Of a stretch of DNA of 64,000 nucleotides, positions 1 through 9,094 are shown in pieces (position 1 is the stretch's first letter; the number at the start of each line of letters is the position of its first letter). The translations under genes were made by a program, and so were the position numbers. The DNA is taken from positions 1-64,000 of the forward strand of contig CAZIZO010000004.1 of assembly GCA_964543905.1 (NCBI GenBank), written 5' to 3'. The notes under the pieces are model-generated. The model was not told where the DNA came from. It was given only the letters and a program-made list of their open reading frames with translations, and made no database searches. Source of the DNA: GCA-016699835 sp964543905. GTDB lineage: Bacteria; Planctomycetota; Phycisphaerae; Phycisphaerales; UBA1924.

Positions 1-1728
1 TCCACATCCCCCCAACGTCTCGCCGCCATCCAGCGTCACCCCGACGCCTGGTCCTTCGTCGTCGCCGACTGCCAATCCAACATCAACATCATCGACGCCC
101 GTTCCATCTCGCCCGCCGATCTCCTCTCCACACTCTCCCAACTCCTCAAAAAAGGCGGCGTCGCACGCATCCTCGCCGTCCTCCCCGGCGGCCACAGCCT
201 CTGCCGAACCGTCTCCCTCCCCGATGGCGCCCCCGCCGAACTCGCCGCCGCCGCCCAACTCATGGCCGAGGCCCAACTCGCCGAATCCATCCCGCCCTTC
301 CGCCGCGCCGCCGGCCTCATCCCCGAATCCCCACGATCCACACGCACCGCCCTCCTCACCGCCTGGCAAGACCCCGCCCCCGACGCCCTCCCCGCCACCC
401 CTCTCCCCGACTTCCCCTTCGACCTCGCCTGGTGCACCCCCATCGCCGCCCTCGCCTTCCTCCGCGGCCCTTCCCCCACCCCAGCCCTCTACGCCGATCC
501 CGCCGACGCCTCCATCGCCGTCCTCGCCGATGACGGCCAACGCACCCTCGCCCGTATCCTCCGCGAAGACAACTCCTCGCCCGCCGCCTGGGCCGAGTCC
601 GTTTCCAACGCCATGCTCGATGTCGGCGGGCCCGCCGTCTCCGCCGATGTCCACGGCCCCACCCTCACCCTCGACCGCGAGTCCATCTCCTCCCTCCGCT
701 CCAAAGTCGCCGGCCTCCACGACGACCGCGCCTGGCTCGCCCGTTTCGCCCTCCCCGTTGGGGCCCTCCTCCTCGCGTCGAGTGCCGACGCCGGCTCCAT
801 CTCCCTCGCCTCCCTCCGCGCACGCCCACCTCGCCGTGAAGAGTCCCTCGCCGAGCGGGCCCTCTCCCTCGTCGCGTCGCCCGCCCGTGCCGCCGCCGTC
901 CTCGCCGCCGCACTCGCCCTCGCCGTCTTCGCGCCCCTCGCCTTCGCCTTCGCACGCTTCCACATCCTCGAGTCCAAAGCCGCCTCCCTCTCCACCCAGC
1001 AATCCGGCCGCGCCGAACTCGAACGCTCCGCCGCCCTCTACCGCCAACTCGAACAGTCCCGCCTCCCCATGGCCAAACTCCTCGCCACCATCGCCGTCGC
1101 CACCCCACAGAACATCGTCGCCACCACCATCCGCCTCTCGCCCGATCAGGGCTTCTCCATGCAAGGCCTCGCCAAATCCGCCGGCGACGTCAACCAACTC
1201 CAAGCCAACCTCAACTCCACCGGCGTCTTCACCGACATCAAGATCAACCGCACCACCTCCAAGGGCGAAGAAGGGGTCGAGTTCGACGTCTCCGCCGAAC
1301 GCATCAAGCCCGAGGTCTTCAATAAGTTCCAGCCCAAGGACGACTGGGCCGCCAAGCCCCTCGCCGTGCGCCTCCACGGCGAAGGCGCCTCCAACCTCAA
1401 CGTCGCCGGCACTCAGACAAAATCCCGCCCACCCCGTCGCGCCGCCAACTCCTCCGACGAGTCCTCCGAATCCCGAAGGGCCGAATCCTCCCGCCGCCCC
1501 TCCGAAGCCTCCTCCGGACCGCCCGCCCCCCTCTCCGACGACGACATCAAGAAAATGGACCGCGCCACCGCCATGAAGGAGTTCGCCGCACGGCGCAAAT
1601 ACCTCACCTCCAATCCCAACCTCGACAACTCCACCAAGTCCCGAGTCACCGAGGAAGTCGATAAACTCAAATCCCAGATGACCGCCGCCGCGTCCTCTCC
1701 CCCTCCCGCCAAGGGGGGTGCCAAGTGA
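1..1728 (+). CDS. GspL/PilM-PilN-like type II secretion inner-membrane protein (5' end outside window)
   Basis: The reading frame is open from base 1, so the start lies upstream and about 575 codons are visible. The N-terminal half looks like the actin-like cytoplasmic domain of GspL/PilM, but I see no diagnostic motif there. An Ala/Leu-rich membrane segment follows at about 890-960, then a PilN-like periplasmic part containing TIAVATPQNIVATTIRLS and a ferredoxin-like fold region up to about 1310. The tail is Ser/Pro/Arg-rich and ends in a charged helix. GspL proteins of this shape link the secretion ATPase to the periplasmic GspM. The stop overlaps the next start (GTGA at 1725-1728), which indicates translational coupling. 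The assignment rests on architecture and on the secretin three genes downstream; PilN of a type IV pilus is the alternative. Confidence 0.75.
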   Translation, partial: STSPQRLAAIQRHPDAWSFVVADCQSNINIIDARSISPADLLSTLSQLLKKGGVARILAVLPGGHSLCRTVSLPDGAPAELAAAAQLMAEAQLAESIPPFRRAAGLIPESPRSTRTALLTAWQDPAPDALPATPLPDFPFDLAWCTPIAALAFLRGPSPTPALYADPADASIAVLADDGQRTLARILREDNSSPAAWAESVSNAMLDVGGPAVSADVHGPTLTLDRESISSLRSKVAGLHDDRAWLARFALPVGALLLASSADAGSISLASLRARPPRREESLAERALSLVASPARAAAVLAAALALAVFAPLAFAFARFHILESKAASLSTQQSGRAELERSAALYRQLEQSRLPMAKLLATIAVATPQNIVATTIRLSPDQGFSMQGLAKSAGDVNQLQANLNSTGVFTDIKINRTTSKGEEGVEFDVSAERIKPEVFNKFQPKDDWAAKPLAVRLHGEGASNLNVAGTQTKSRPPRRAANSSDESSESRRAESSRRPSEASSGPPAPLSDDDIKKMDRATAMKEFAARRKYLTSNPNLDNSTKSRVTEEVDKLKSQMTAAASSPPPAKGGAK

Positions 1729-2324
1729 CCTCCCTCCTCGCCAGGCTCTCCGCCCTCCCTCGCGTCGTTCGATGGGCCCTCTCCGCCGCCCTCGCCCTCG
1801 TTGCCTACTTCGCCGTCGTCGAGCCCGTCCTCGACCTCACCAACACCTACAACTCCCGCGCCGACAAACGCGAAGCCGAACTCCGCTCCTACGCCAACCA
1901 GCGCACCCAGCGACAAGCCGCCGAAAACGCCATCGTCCTCGGCGTCTCCCGCTTCGGCAACGTCACCCCCCCGGGCCCCGCCGCCGCTCGCTCCCAGGCG
2001 TTCAACATGCTCATCACCAAGGTGCTCGACGAACAAGGCATCTCCGATCCCTCCGTCAGCACCAAAGATCAACCCATGCCCGGCGGCCCGCTCACCGCCG
2101 TCGCCGCCGCCGACGAACGCCTGGAACGCCTCGTCTCCGACATCAAGTTCGACGGCACCCCCGAGCAGATCATGGGCGTCATCGCCGCCCTCGAAAAATC
2201 TCCCGACGTCTCCGTCATCTCCCGCGTCCAAATCTCCCCCAGCAGCGCCGACAAGAGCGAACGACAACTCAAAGCCGCCATCGCCGTCGAAGCCTGGCAA
2301 GTTCAGAAGAAGGTCAAGCGATGA
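1725..2324 (+). CDS. GspM/PilO-like type II secretion protein
   Basis: This 199-residue protein has one N-terminal membrane anchor (about residues 14-33) followed by a coiled-coil stretch rich in Arg, Glu and Ala. A small periplasmic domain follows with the pattern IKFDGTPEQIMGVIAALEKS, ending in a beta-strand-like VISRVQIS segment. That layout matches PilO/GspM, which pairs with PilN/GspL in the inner-membrane platform. It starts with GTG overlapping the upstream stop (GTGA), and its own stop overlaps the next ATG (ATGA). Sequence similarity in this family is weak, so size, topology and position between a PilN-like gene and a secretin carry the call. Confidence 0.75.
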   Translation: MTSLLARLSALPRVVRWALSAALALVAYFAVVEPVLDLTNTYNSRADKREAELRSYANQRTQRQAAENAIVLGVSRFGNVTPPGPAAARSQAFNMLITKVLDEQGISDPSVSTKDQPMPGGPLTAVAAADERLERLVSDIKFDGTPEQIMGVIAALEKSPDVSVISRVQISPSSADKSERQLKAAIAVEAWQVQKKVKR

Positions 2325-3133
2325 CGTCCTCCCTCCGCCAACGCTGGTCCTCCCTTCCGGGCGTCGCCAAAGTCGCCGTCCTCGCCTCCATCCTCGCGCT
2401 CGTCCTCCTCGTCCTTTCCCTCTACCCCGTCCTCCTCGCCCTCTTCATCCCCGCCGCCAAGAGCAGCATCACCAAATCCGAAAACGAAGACCGCGCCAAG
2501 CAGGCCCTCCAAGCCTTCATCGACTACCAAAGGCAGTTCGATGGCCGCTCCCTCTTCTTCACCCCAGCCCCCCTCGCCTCCTCCGAGCCCGAGCCCGAAC
2601 CCGCTCCCGACGAAGGTTCCAAAGAACCTCCCAAGCCCTCCTCCTACGCCGGCCCTTCCATCATCGCCATGATCAACGACGCCGTCTGGTTCGACAACGG
2701 CAAACGCCTCAAAGTCGGCGAAGAGAAACAGGACGACCTGAAAGTCGTCAAGATGTCCCCGCCCTGGGAGGCCACCATCGAATGGAAGGGCGTCGAGTTC
2801 GCCGTCAACCTCTTCTCCCGCGACAGCGTCGTCCTCAACAAATCCGCCTCAAGCCCCGCCCCGTCCTCCCCGCCCGAACAGTCAAACCCGGAGCCCAAAC
2901 CCGAAGCACACCCCGAGCCCAAGCCCCCAGCGCCCACGCCCCCTCCGACCACCTCTCCCGAATCAACCCCGCAAACCACGCCCCCCGCCCACCCACCCCA
3001 AGACACCACCACGCCTCCTCCCACGCCCCCGGGCGATCACACTCCCTCTCCTCCCGACACTCCCCAGCCCCAACTCGAGCCCGCCACCCCCGAGCCCGCA
3101 CCTTCCGAGACTCCAAAGGACCCCAATCGATGA
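2321..3133 (+). CDS. GspC/PilP-like type II secretion protein with long Pro-rich tail
   Basis: This 270-residue protein has a strong single membrane helix (about residues 18-42) and a short linker. A small soluble domain follows at about residues 105-165, containing SIIAMINDAVWFDNGKRL and WEATIEWKGVEFAVNLF, which resembles the homology region of GspC/PilP that docks on the secretin N-domains. The last 95 or so residues are an almost pure Pro/Thr/Glu/Ser tail with no predicted fold, a possible wall-spanning or secretin-contacting extension. Both ends overlap neighbours by ATGA (2321-2324 and 3130-3133). Function is inferred mainly from order, since it sits immediately upstream of gspD. Confidence 0.65.
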   Translation: MTSSLRQRWSSLPGVAKVAVLASILALVLLVLSLYPVLLALFIPAAKSSITKSENEDRAKQALQAFIDYQRQFDGRSLFFTPAPLASSEPEPEPAPDEGSKEPPKPSSYAGPSIIAMINDAVWFDNGKRLKVGEEKQDDLKVVKMSPPWEATIEWKGVEFAVNLFSRDSVVLNKSASSPAPSSPPEQSNPEPKPEAHPEPKPPAPTPPPTTSPESTPQTTPPAHPPQDTTTPPPTPPGDHTPSPPDTPQPQLEPATPEPAPSETPKDPNR

Positions 3134-5856
3134 GCCTCACTCAAAACTGTGCCGACGCAAGGAAGCCCCTCCCCGAGGGCGGGATGGTCCCGGGTATCGC
3201 CTTGCCCCCCCTTCCCCCTCGGATTGGTTTGGGGGCAGGGTCCCCCCGCCCCTCTTCTTCTCCTCGATCCGCGCGACGCCGCAGCCTCGCCCTCGCCCTC
3301 CTCCTCGCCGCGGGCCTCGCCGCTCCACGCGCCAGCGCCCTCGACGACCTGCCCGCCGACGACCCCGAACAACCCGCCGGCAACGCCCAACCCGACCACC
3401 AACCCAGCACCCAACCCGACGCACCCCCCGCCCTACCCCTCCCCGGCAAGCGCCGCGTCATGGACGGCCCGCCCACCGCCCTCGCCTTCAAATCCGTCAC
3501 CGTCGATCAGATCATCCCCTTCATCGTCGAAGCCACCGGCAAGGTCGTCCTCCCTCAGCAAGACATCCTCTCCCGCAAAATCACCGTCCTCAACGACCAG
3601 CCCATCCCACGCGAACAGGCCCTCGACCTCGTCTTCCTCGCCCTCCAGCAGAACGGCATCGCCGTCGTCGAGAAAGACCTCACCATCACCCTCCGCGACA
3701 TCGCCGAAGTCGTCCGCCAGGACGTCCCCGTCCTCGGCCCCGAAGAGTCCGTCCTCCAACGCTCCGACCTCGGCACCATCGTCGAAAAGGTCTACACCCT
3801 CAAGCACGTCACCGCCAAAAAGTTCGGCGACACCATCAAGGGCTCCCTCCCCGAGTACGCCAAACTCACCCTCGACGAAGAATCCAACCAGATCGCCGTC
3901 ATGGGCAGCATCTCGCTGCAGAAACGCATCGAGACCCTCGTCAAATCCCTCGACCGCGCCGCCGCCGCCACCATCGCCACCGAGACCTTCCGCCTCCGAT
4001 ACGCCGACGCCGAGCAGGTCGCCGCCAACATCGAAGAACTCTTCGGTGATTCCTCCGCCGCCTCCACCAACTCCGCACGCAACCGCGCTCGCCGGACCCA
4101 GAATCAGACCCCCCAGCAGTTCAACCCCTTCGGCCGCCAGCAAGGCCAGCAAGAGGCCGCCGCCACCACCGAAATCCGCGTCACCACAAGCACCCAGCAA
4201 AACGCCGTCACCGTCGCCGCCGATCCCGTCATCCTCGCCCAGATCCGCCAGCAGATCGAAGACCACTGGGACAAGCCCCTCCCCGAAGAGGCCGTCATCC
4301 CCAAAATCTACGAACTCAAAAACTCCGACCCCGTCAAGGTCCGCGATCTCTTGGAAGGCATGTTCGGCCGCGGCACGCCCGCCGGCCAGGCCGCCCAAGG
4401 TCAGCAAGGTCAGCAGGGTCAGCAAGGTGCCGCACGCTCCTCCTCCTCCGGCACGGGCCGCCTCGCCGGGCAGTTCTCCTTCCAGGCCATCCCCGAATCC
4501 AATCGCCTCGTCGTCCTCTCCAAGTCCCCCGACAACATCGCCGTCATCGACAAAATCATCGAAGGAATCGACCAGCCCCTCGCCACGGGCCTCCCCACCA
4601 TCATCGAACTCAAGCACGCCTCCGCCGAAGACCTCGCCGAACAACTCAACACCCTCCTCGCCCAAGATGGCACCGGCTACGCCCTCCGCCGTTCCGCCTC
4701 AGGCCTCTCCGCCTCCTCGTCCTCCACCTCCCCCTTCGCCGGGACCGCCGCCACCAACACCGCCACCACCACCCAAAATCCCGACGGCACCACCACCTCC
4801 TCCGACTCCATCAACTTCTGGTGGCAGCGCGCTCGCCAGCAGACCGACCAGCGCACCGCCTCCAACCTCGTCGGCAAACTCCGCATCGTCCCCGTCTGGC
4901 GTCAAAACGCCGTCATGATCGTCGCCCCCCCCGAATATCGCGCCTCCATCACCGACCTCGTCTCCCAACTCGATCGTCCTGGCCGCCAGGTCCTCCTCTC
5001 CGCCCTCATCGCCGAAATCTCCACCGACGATGCCCTCTCCCTCGGCCTCCGCTGGTCCTCCACCCAGATCACGCCCAGCAACTCCGACAACTCCATCTCC
5101 CTCTCCAACGGCTTCCAGGGCACCGCCAACAACAACTTCGCCGGTAACCTCTTCGACACCACCGTCCTCAACTCCAACGTCAACCTCAACCTCCTCCTCC
5201 AGGCCCTCGCACAAAAAACCAACGTCTCCATCCTCTCCGAACCCCGTATCTTCACCTCCGACAACCAAGAAGCCGAGTTCTTCAACGGCCAGGACGTCCC
5301 CTTCATCACCGAGTCCCAGCCCAACACCCAGGGCAACCTCGTCCAGTCCTTCGACTACAAGGCCGTCGGCATCGCCCTCCGCATCCGCCCTCGCATCACC
5401 GTCCGCCGCGACGTCGACCTCCGCGTCAACGTCGAACTCTCCTCCTTCGTCCCAGGCAACACCCTCTTCGGCGGCGTCATCATCGACCGCCGCGAAACCT
5501 CCACCCAGATCATCGTCAAGGACAAGCAAACCATCGTCATCTCCGGAATCCTCCGCTCCGAAGACACCAACGTCGTCCGCAAGATCCCCCTCCTGGGCGA
5601 CATCCCCCTCCTCGGCGAACTCTTCAAGTCCCGCGAGAAAACCAAGAAAAACTCCGAACTCCTCGTCTTCATCACCCCCATCGTCGTCGAAAACCCCGAA
5701 GAGGCCGACGAGGTCAACTCCCCCTACCGCCAACGGCTCGAAGAACGCAAAAACGCCCTCGACGCCACCGACCCCATGCGCACCCGCAGCGCCACCTCCA
5801 CCACCTCGGAGTCCAAACCCCAAACCCCGCCCTCCGCCGATGAACAGCCGAACTAA
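3130..5856 (+). CDS. gspD: Type II secretion system secretin (GspD)
   Basis: This 908-residue outer-membrane secretin forms the exit pore of the type II system. The region from about residue 117 to 200 matches the N0 domain. It is followed by four secretin_N-type repeats at about 220-275, 285-380, 388-485 and 490-615, separated by Gln/Gly- and Ser/Thr-rich inserts such as the GQQ repeats near 4400-4430. The C-terminal secretin barrel spans about 619-860 and includes NVSILSEPRIFTSDNQEAEF, GIALRIRPRIT and the late VVRKIPLLGDIPLLGELF signature. The signal peptide (about residues 50-70) lies unusually far from the ATG, behind about 45 residues of Pro/Arg-rich sequence. A later start such as ATG 3184 is possible, but 3130 keeps the ATGA coupling used throughout this operon. 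Confidence 0.92.
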   Translation: MSLTQNCADARKPLPEGGMVPGIALPPLPPRIGLGAGSPRPSSSPRSARRRSLALALLLAAGLAAPRASALDDLPADDPEQPAGNAQPDHQPSTQPDAPPALPLPGKRRVMDGPPTALAFKSVTVDQIIPFIVEATGKVVLPQQDILSRKITVLNDQPIPREQALDLVFLALQQNGIAVVEKDLTITLRDIAEVVRQDVPVLGPEESVLQRSDLGTIVEKVYTLKHVTAKKFGDTIKGSLPEYAKLTLDEESNQIAVMGSISLQKRIETLVKSLDRAAAATIATETFRLRYADAEQVAANIEELFGDSSAASTNSARNRARRTQNQTPQQFNPFGRQQGQQEAAATTEIRVTTSTQQNAVTVAADPVILAQIRQQIEDHWDKPLPEEAVIPKIYELKNSDPVKVRDLLEGMFGRGTPAGQAAQGQQGQQGQQGAARSSSSGTGRLAGQFSFQAIPESNRLVVLSKSPDNIAVIDKIIEGIDQPLATGLPTIIELKHASAEDLAEQLNTLLAQDGTGYALRRSASGLSASSSSTSPFAGTAATNTATTTQNPDGTTTSSDSINFWWQRARQQTDQRTASNLVGKLRIVPVWRQNAVMIVAPPEYRASITDLVSQLDRPGRQVLLSALIAEISTDDALSLGLRWSSTQITPSNSDNSISLSNGFQGTANNNFAGNLFDTTVLNSNVNLNLLLQALAQKTNVSILSEPRIFTSDNQEAEFFNGQDVPFITESQPNTQGNLVQSFDYKAVGIALRIRPRITVRRDVDLRVNVELSSFVPGNTLFGGVIIDRRETSTQIIVKDKQTIVISGILRSEDTNVVRKIPLLGDIPLLGELFKSREKTKKNSELLVFITPIVVENPEEADEVNSPYRQRLEERKNALDATDPMRTRSATSTTSESKPQTPPSADEQPN
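3160..3270 (+). repeat. Insert-like segment in the 5' end of gspD
   Basis: The + strand here carries runs such as CCCCTCCCCGAGGGCGGG and GGGGGCAGGGTCCCCCC with mixed G and C runs. This differs from the uniformly C-rich codons on both sides. It encodes residues of about 11-46 ahead of the hydrophobic signal core, a part that adds nothing recognisable to a secretin. It could be a short mobile palindromic element captured in frame. No second copy was found in this window, so the repeat call is tentative. Confidence 0.3.
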
Positions 5857-5963
5857 CCCCGCCCGTCCCGCCGGGAGGCCCGAGGGATCGTCGCATGTCC
5901 GCTACAGGTCCGTCGCACAAGCCGTCGCACATGCCGATTCCGTCGTGTGACAACAGACGCCGC

Positions 5964-7271
5964 ATGGTGCACATCACGCTCCGCGTGCTCCGCCGCAGCA
6001 TCCTCCTCTTCGTCCTCGCGCTCCTCCCCGCGTGCGTCACGGAAAAACCCCGCTCCCGCGGCATCAGCGTCCCTCCCGACGCTTCTCCTCAGGACGTCGC
6101 CGCCGCTCGCGCCGCCTCCAACAACCAACCCATCGAACTCCCCAAAGGCCCCGTCGCCGCACCCGTCACCGGCGCCACCACCAACTCCCGCATCCAGGCC
6201 GAACTCATCCCCCTCGGCTCCATCCCCTACGACGGACTCGTCCTCCCCCTCTCCTCCCCCTCGGGCCGCTTCCTCGCCACCCACGAAAATGAGTCTCCGA
6301 CCTGGCCCACCCTCCTCGCCGCCGACGACGCCTCCGTCCCCTCCACGACCCGCATCTCCATCTTCTCTCTCGCCGAGAAATCCCTCCAGCCCGTCGCCCC
6401 CGTCGAACCCCTCCCCTCGGGCCTGATCCTCGGCCGCGCCGCCGACGACGAGGGCTTCCTCGTCGAAGCCCCCCAGCCCGACGCCTCCCGCTGGATCGGG
6501 AAGGTCTCCTGGGCTTCCGCCCGCCTCACCTGGCTCGTCCGCTCCAACCACGTCAACGCCCACGCCGTCCTCCTCCCGGGCAACCTCCTCCTCTTCACCC
6601 GCCGCGACATCGCGGGCGTCCACTCCGCCCTCGTCCTCCGCCGTCCCGACGCCACCGAATCGACCATCGACAACCCCGCCTTCGCCTTCGCCTTCCCCAT
6701 CGCCACGCAAGACCCCTCCCTCGTCTACGCCCTGGGCCTGGGTGAGTCCTCCATCTCCATCCTCGCCGTCCGACTCATTTCGGAGTCCGGCATGCCCCGC
6801 CTCGCCAGCATCTCCGCCCGCCGCGAACTCGCCCCCTCCGCCGACCTCGCCCTCGCCTACCAGATCGCGTCCCCCGTCCAGTCCACCGCCACCCTCCGCG
6901 CCCCCTCCGCCCCCCCCATCGCCGAGCCGGTCGCCCTCTTCGTCCCCACCCTCAACCGCATGGCCGTCTTCGATCCCGCCACGAGCGAACTCCTCCCACT
7001 CGTCCCCAACTCCATCGCCGCCGTCCGATTCCAGAACGCCTCGTCGTCCGGCTACTTCTGCACCACGCCCCAATCCCTCTCCTTCACCCCGGAGCCGCGC
7101 CGCATGGACACCTCCGAACAGCAACGCCGCAACGACGCCAAAGTCATCCAGACCCCCTTCGTTCCGCGCGCGACCACCCAGAGGGATCGCCCCATCCTCC
7201 TCCTCGGCCCATCCAAGTCCGACCCCACCCGCCTCCAACTCATCGCCCTCTGTCCCGCCAGCGCTCCCTGA
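5964..7271 (+). CDS. Putative lipoprotein with beta-propeller-like repeats, function unknown
   Basis: From ATG 5964 the protein is 435 residues with a lipoprotein signal peptide: Arg-rich n-region, hydrophobic LLFVLALLPAC, and Cys24 as the lipidation site. An in-frame ATG at 5895 would add 23 polar residues before the signal peptide, so 5964 is preferred. The body contains recurring short strands such as LSSPSGRFLATHE, GLILGRAADDEGFLV and VALFVPTLNRMAVFDP, suggesting a blade-like fold, but no family was recognised. It lies 107 bases after gspD on the same strand and could belong to the secretion cluster. It stops 15 bases before the end of the converging miaB gene. Confidence 0.6.
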   Translation: MVHITLRVLRRSILLFVLALLPACVTEKPRSRGISVPPDASPQDVAAARAASNNQPIELPKGPVAAPVTGATTNSRIQAELIPLGSIPYDGLVLPLSSPSGRFLATHENESPTWPTLLAADDASVPSTTRISIFSLAEKSLQPVAPVEPLPSGLILGRAADDEGFLVEAPQPDASRWIGKVSWASARLTWLVRSNHVNAHAVLLPGNLLLFTRRDIAGVHSALVLRRPDATESTIDNPAFAFAFPIATQDPSLVYALGLGESSISILAVRLISESGMPRLASISARRELAPSADLALAYQIASPVQSTATLRAPSAPPIAEPVALFVPTLNRMAVFDPATSELLPLVPNSIAAVRFQNASSSGYFCTTPQSLSFTPEPRRMDTSEQQRRNDAKVIQTPFVPRATTQRDRPILLLGPSKSDPTRLQLIALCPASAP

Positions 7272-7286
7272 CCCCGCTCCCCCAAC

Positions 7287-8939
7287 TCACACCCGCCGAC
7301 CCGTCAGCGAGCGCTCGTTCGCCGATTCCACCCGCACACGAACCATCCGACCCACCAGCGACGCATCGTCCGCGTCAAAGAACACGATCAGGTCCCCGTC
7401 CGTCCGCCCGCTCAACTGCACCACACCCCCGCCCGCCTCGCCCGCCTCCGCCCTCACACCAGGCTCGCGCCCGCCCACCGTCAGCGTCACCGCCCCGGAC
7501 TTGCGGATCTGCGCCTTCGTCTCGCCATCTCGCTTCCGCTGCTGCTTGCTCACCCCCTCCACAAACACCTCCACCTCACGACCGATCTGCTCCCGATGGA
7601 TCTCCTCGCTGATCCTCCCCTGCACCGCCAGCAACTCGTTGTTCCGCCGACGCTTCACCTCGTCCGCCACGTCGTCGCTCATCTTGTCATACGCGATCGT
7701 CCCAGGCCGTGGCGAATACTTGAAGATAAACGAGTTCTTGTACCGCGCCCTCTCGCACAACCCCTTCGTCGCCTCAAAGTCCTCCTCCGTCTCCCCCGGA
7801 AACCCGACGATGAAATCCCCCGACAGCATCAGCGGCCGCCCGATCTCCGGCTGGTCCAGATACGCCCGCGCCCGCCCCAGAAACTCCTCGTACTCCGACA
7901 CCGTGTACCCGCGATTCATCGCCTTCAGCATCCGGTCCGATCCCGACTGCGCCGGCACGTGCAAGTACCGACAAATCCGCGGGTGATCCCGGATCACCTC
8001 CAGCACGTCATCCCCAAAGTCCCGCGGATAACTCGTCACAAACCGCAACCGCTGAATCGCCGGCACCTCGTCGTGAATCCGCCGCAAGAGGTCCGCAAAC
8101 GTCGTCACGTTCTCCCCGGCAAACGGATCGCGCCGGTGCGATCCACCCCCAGCATACGCCCGCCCCTTCTGCGGCTGCGTCACCCCGTGCAGCGTCACCG
8201 CCGCCCCGTGCTCAAACCGATAGTGATTCACCGTCTGCCCCAGCAGCGTCACCTCAATCACCCCGCTCCCCGCCAGCCGCTTGCATTCCTCAACAATGTG
8301 CTCCGGCGGGCGATGGATCTCCGCCCCGCGCGTGAACGGCACCACGCAGTACGTGCAGAACTTGTTGCACCCCCGCGTGATCCGCACATACGCCGAGCGC
8401 GTGCCCCCCCGCTCATCCACCGGAGACACCGACCGCGACAAATCCAGCAACTCCAGCGTGTCCTCCGCCGCCGCCAGCGTCGTACTCCGCCGCGACGCAT
8501 TCCCCTGCAACGCGATCTGCGCTCGCTCCACCGCCCTCGCGCCCTTCACCTCCTCGTCACCCAAGAGACTCGCCCGCGTCCGCACCGCGTTGTCCAACAG
8601 CCCCGGCAGTTTGTCCAACTCCCCGGGCCCGCACAAAATATCCACCACCGGCATCCGCTTCACCAGGTCCACCCCGTCCCGCTCCGCCATGCACCCCAGC
8701 ACGCCCACCACCAACCCCGGCTCGCTCCGCTTCCGATCCTTCAACTCCCCCAGCCGCGACCACACCTTCTGCTCCGCGTGCTCCCGAACCGAGCACGTGT
8801 TGTACAGCACCACGTCCGCCGCCTCCGGCTCGCTCGTGAACTGATATCCCAACGCGCGCAACTGCCCTCCCACCAGTTCCGAGTCCAACTCGTTCATCTG
8901 GCAGCCAAAAGTCTCGAGATACACCGTCCGCGTCGCCAT
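7287..8939 (-). CDS. miaB: tRNA-2-methylthio-N6-dimethylallyladenosine synthase MiaB
   Basis: This 550-residue radical-SAM methylthiotransferase adds the methylthio group to i6A37 of tRNAs reading UNN codons. The N-terminal UPF0004 domain supplies three cluster cysteines (Cys13 in FGCQMNELDSE, Cys49 in NTCSVRE, Cys83 in LGCMAER). The radical-SAM motif CNKFCTYC gives Cys191, Cys195 and Cys198. The C-terminal TRAM domain contains the VFVEG and RTDGDLIVFF strands. It is longer than the usual 440-480 residues because of a linker insertion (about 126-180), another before TFADLLRRIHDE (about 250-275), and an extended TRAM segment rich in Gly and Glu. It is a single gene on the - strand, divergent from the histidine kinase gene. 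Confidence 0.96.
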   Translation of the reverse strand: MATRTVYLETFGCQMNELDSELVGGQLRALGYQFTSEPEAADVVLYNTCSVREHAEQKVWSRLGELKDRKRSEPGLVVGVLGCMAERDGVDLVKRMPVVDILCGPGELDKLPGLLDNAVRTRASLLGDEEVKGARAVERAQIALQGNASRRSTTLAAAEDTLELLDLSRSVSPVDERGGTRSAYVRITRGCNKFCTYCVVPFTRGAEIHRPPEHIVEECKRLAGSGVIEVTLLGQTVNHYRFEHGAAVTLHGVTQPQKGRAYAGGGSHRRDPFAGENVTTFADLLRRIHDEVPAIQRLRFVTSYPRDFGDDVLEVIRDHPRICRYLHVPAQSGSDRMLKAMNRGYTVSEYEEFLGRARAYLDQPEIGRPLMLSGDFIVGFPGETEEDFEATKGLCERARYKNSFIFKYSPRPGTIAYDKMSDDVADEVKRRRNNELLAVQGRISEEIHREQIGREVEVFVEGVSKQQRKRDGETKAQIRKSGAVTLTVGGREPGVRAEAGEAGGGVVQLSGRTDGDLIVFFDADDASLVGRMVRVRVESANERSLTGRRV

Positions 8940-9094
8940 AGCCTCGATTGTAGTTCCCCAAACCCTCCTCCCTCCCCCTCACACACACACGGTCCCTCCC
9001 GGCTTTCGAGCGTCCGCAAACCTCATCCCCTCGCGATCCCACGCCCGCGCCACGCCTCCTCCCCCCTTCCTCCACGCCCCCGTACCCTCTCCCA

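Noticed and set aside
1801..3129. In-frame extension of gspD upstream to 1801, giving a 1351-residue protein
   Set aside because: The region is Pro/Ser/Arg-rich shadow of the GspM- and GspC-like genes. The ATG at 3130 overlaps the preceding stop as at the other junctions.
4390..4440. Short GQQ-encoding repeats in gspD as a possible mobile or CRISPR-like array
   Set aside because: They are in-frame low-complexity linker codons between two N-domains, a common feature of secretins; no spacer-repeat pattern exists here or elsewhere in the window.
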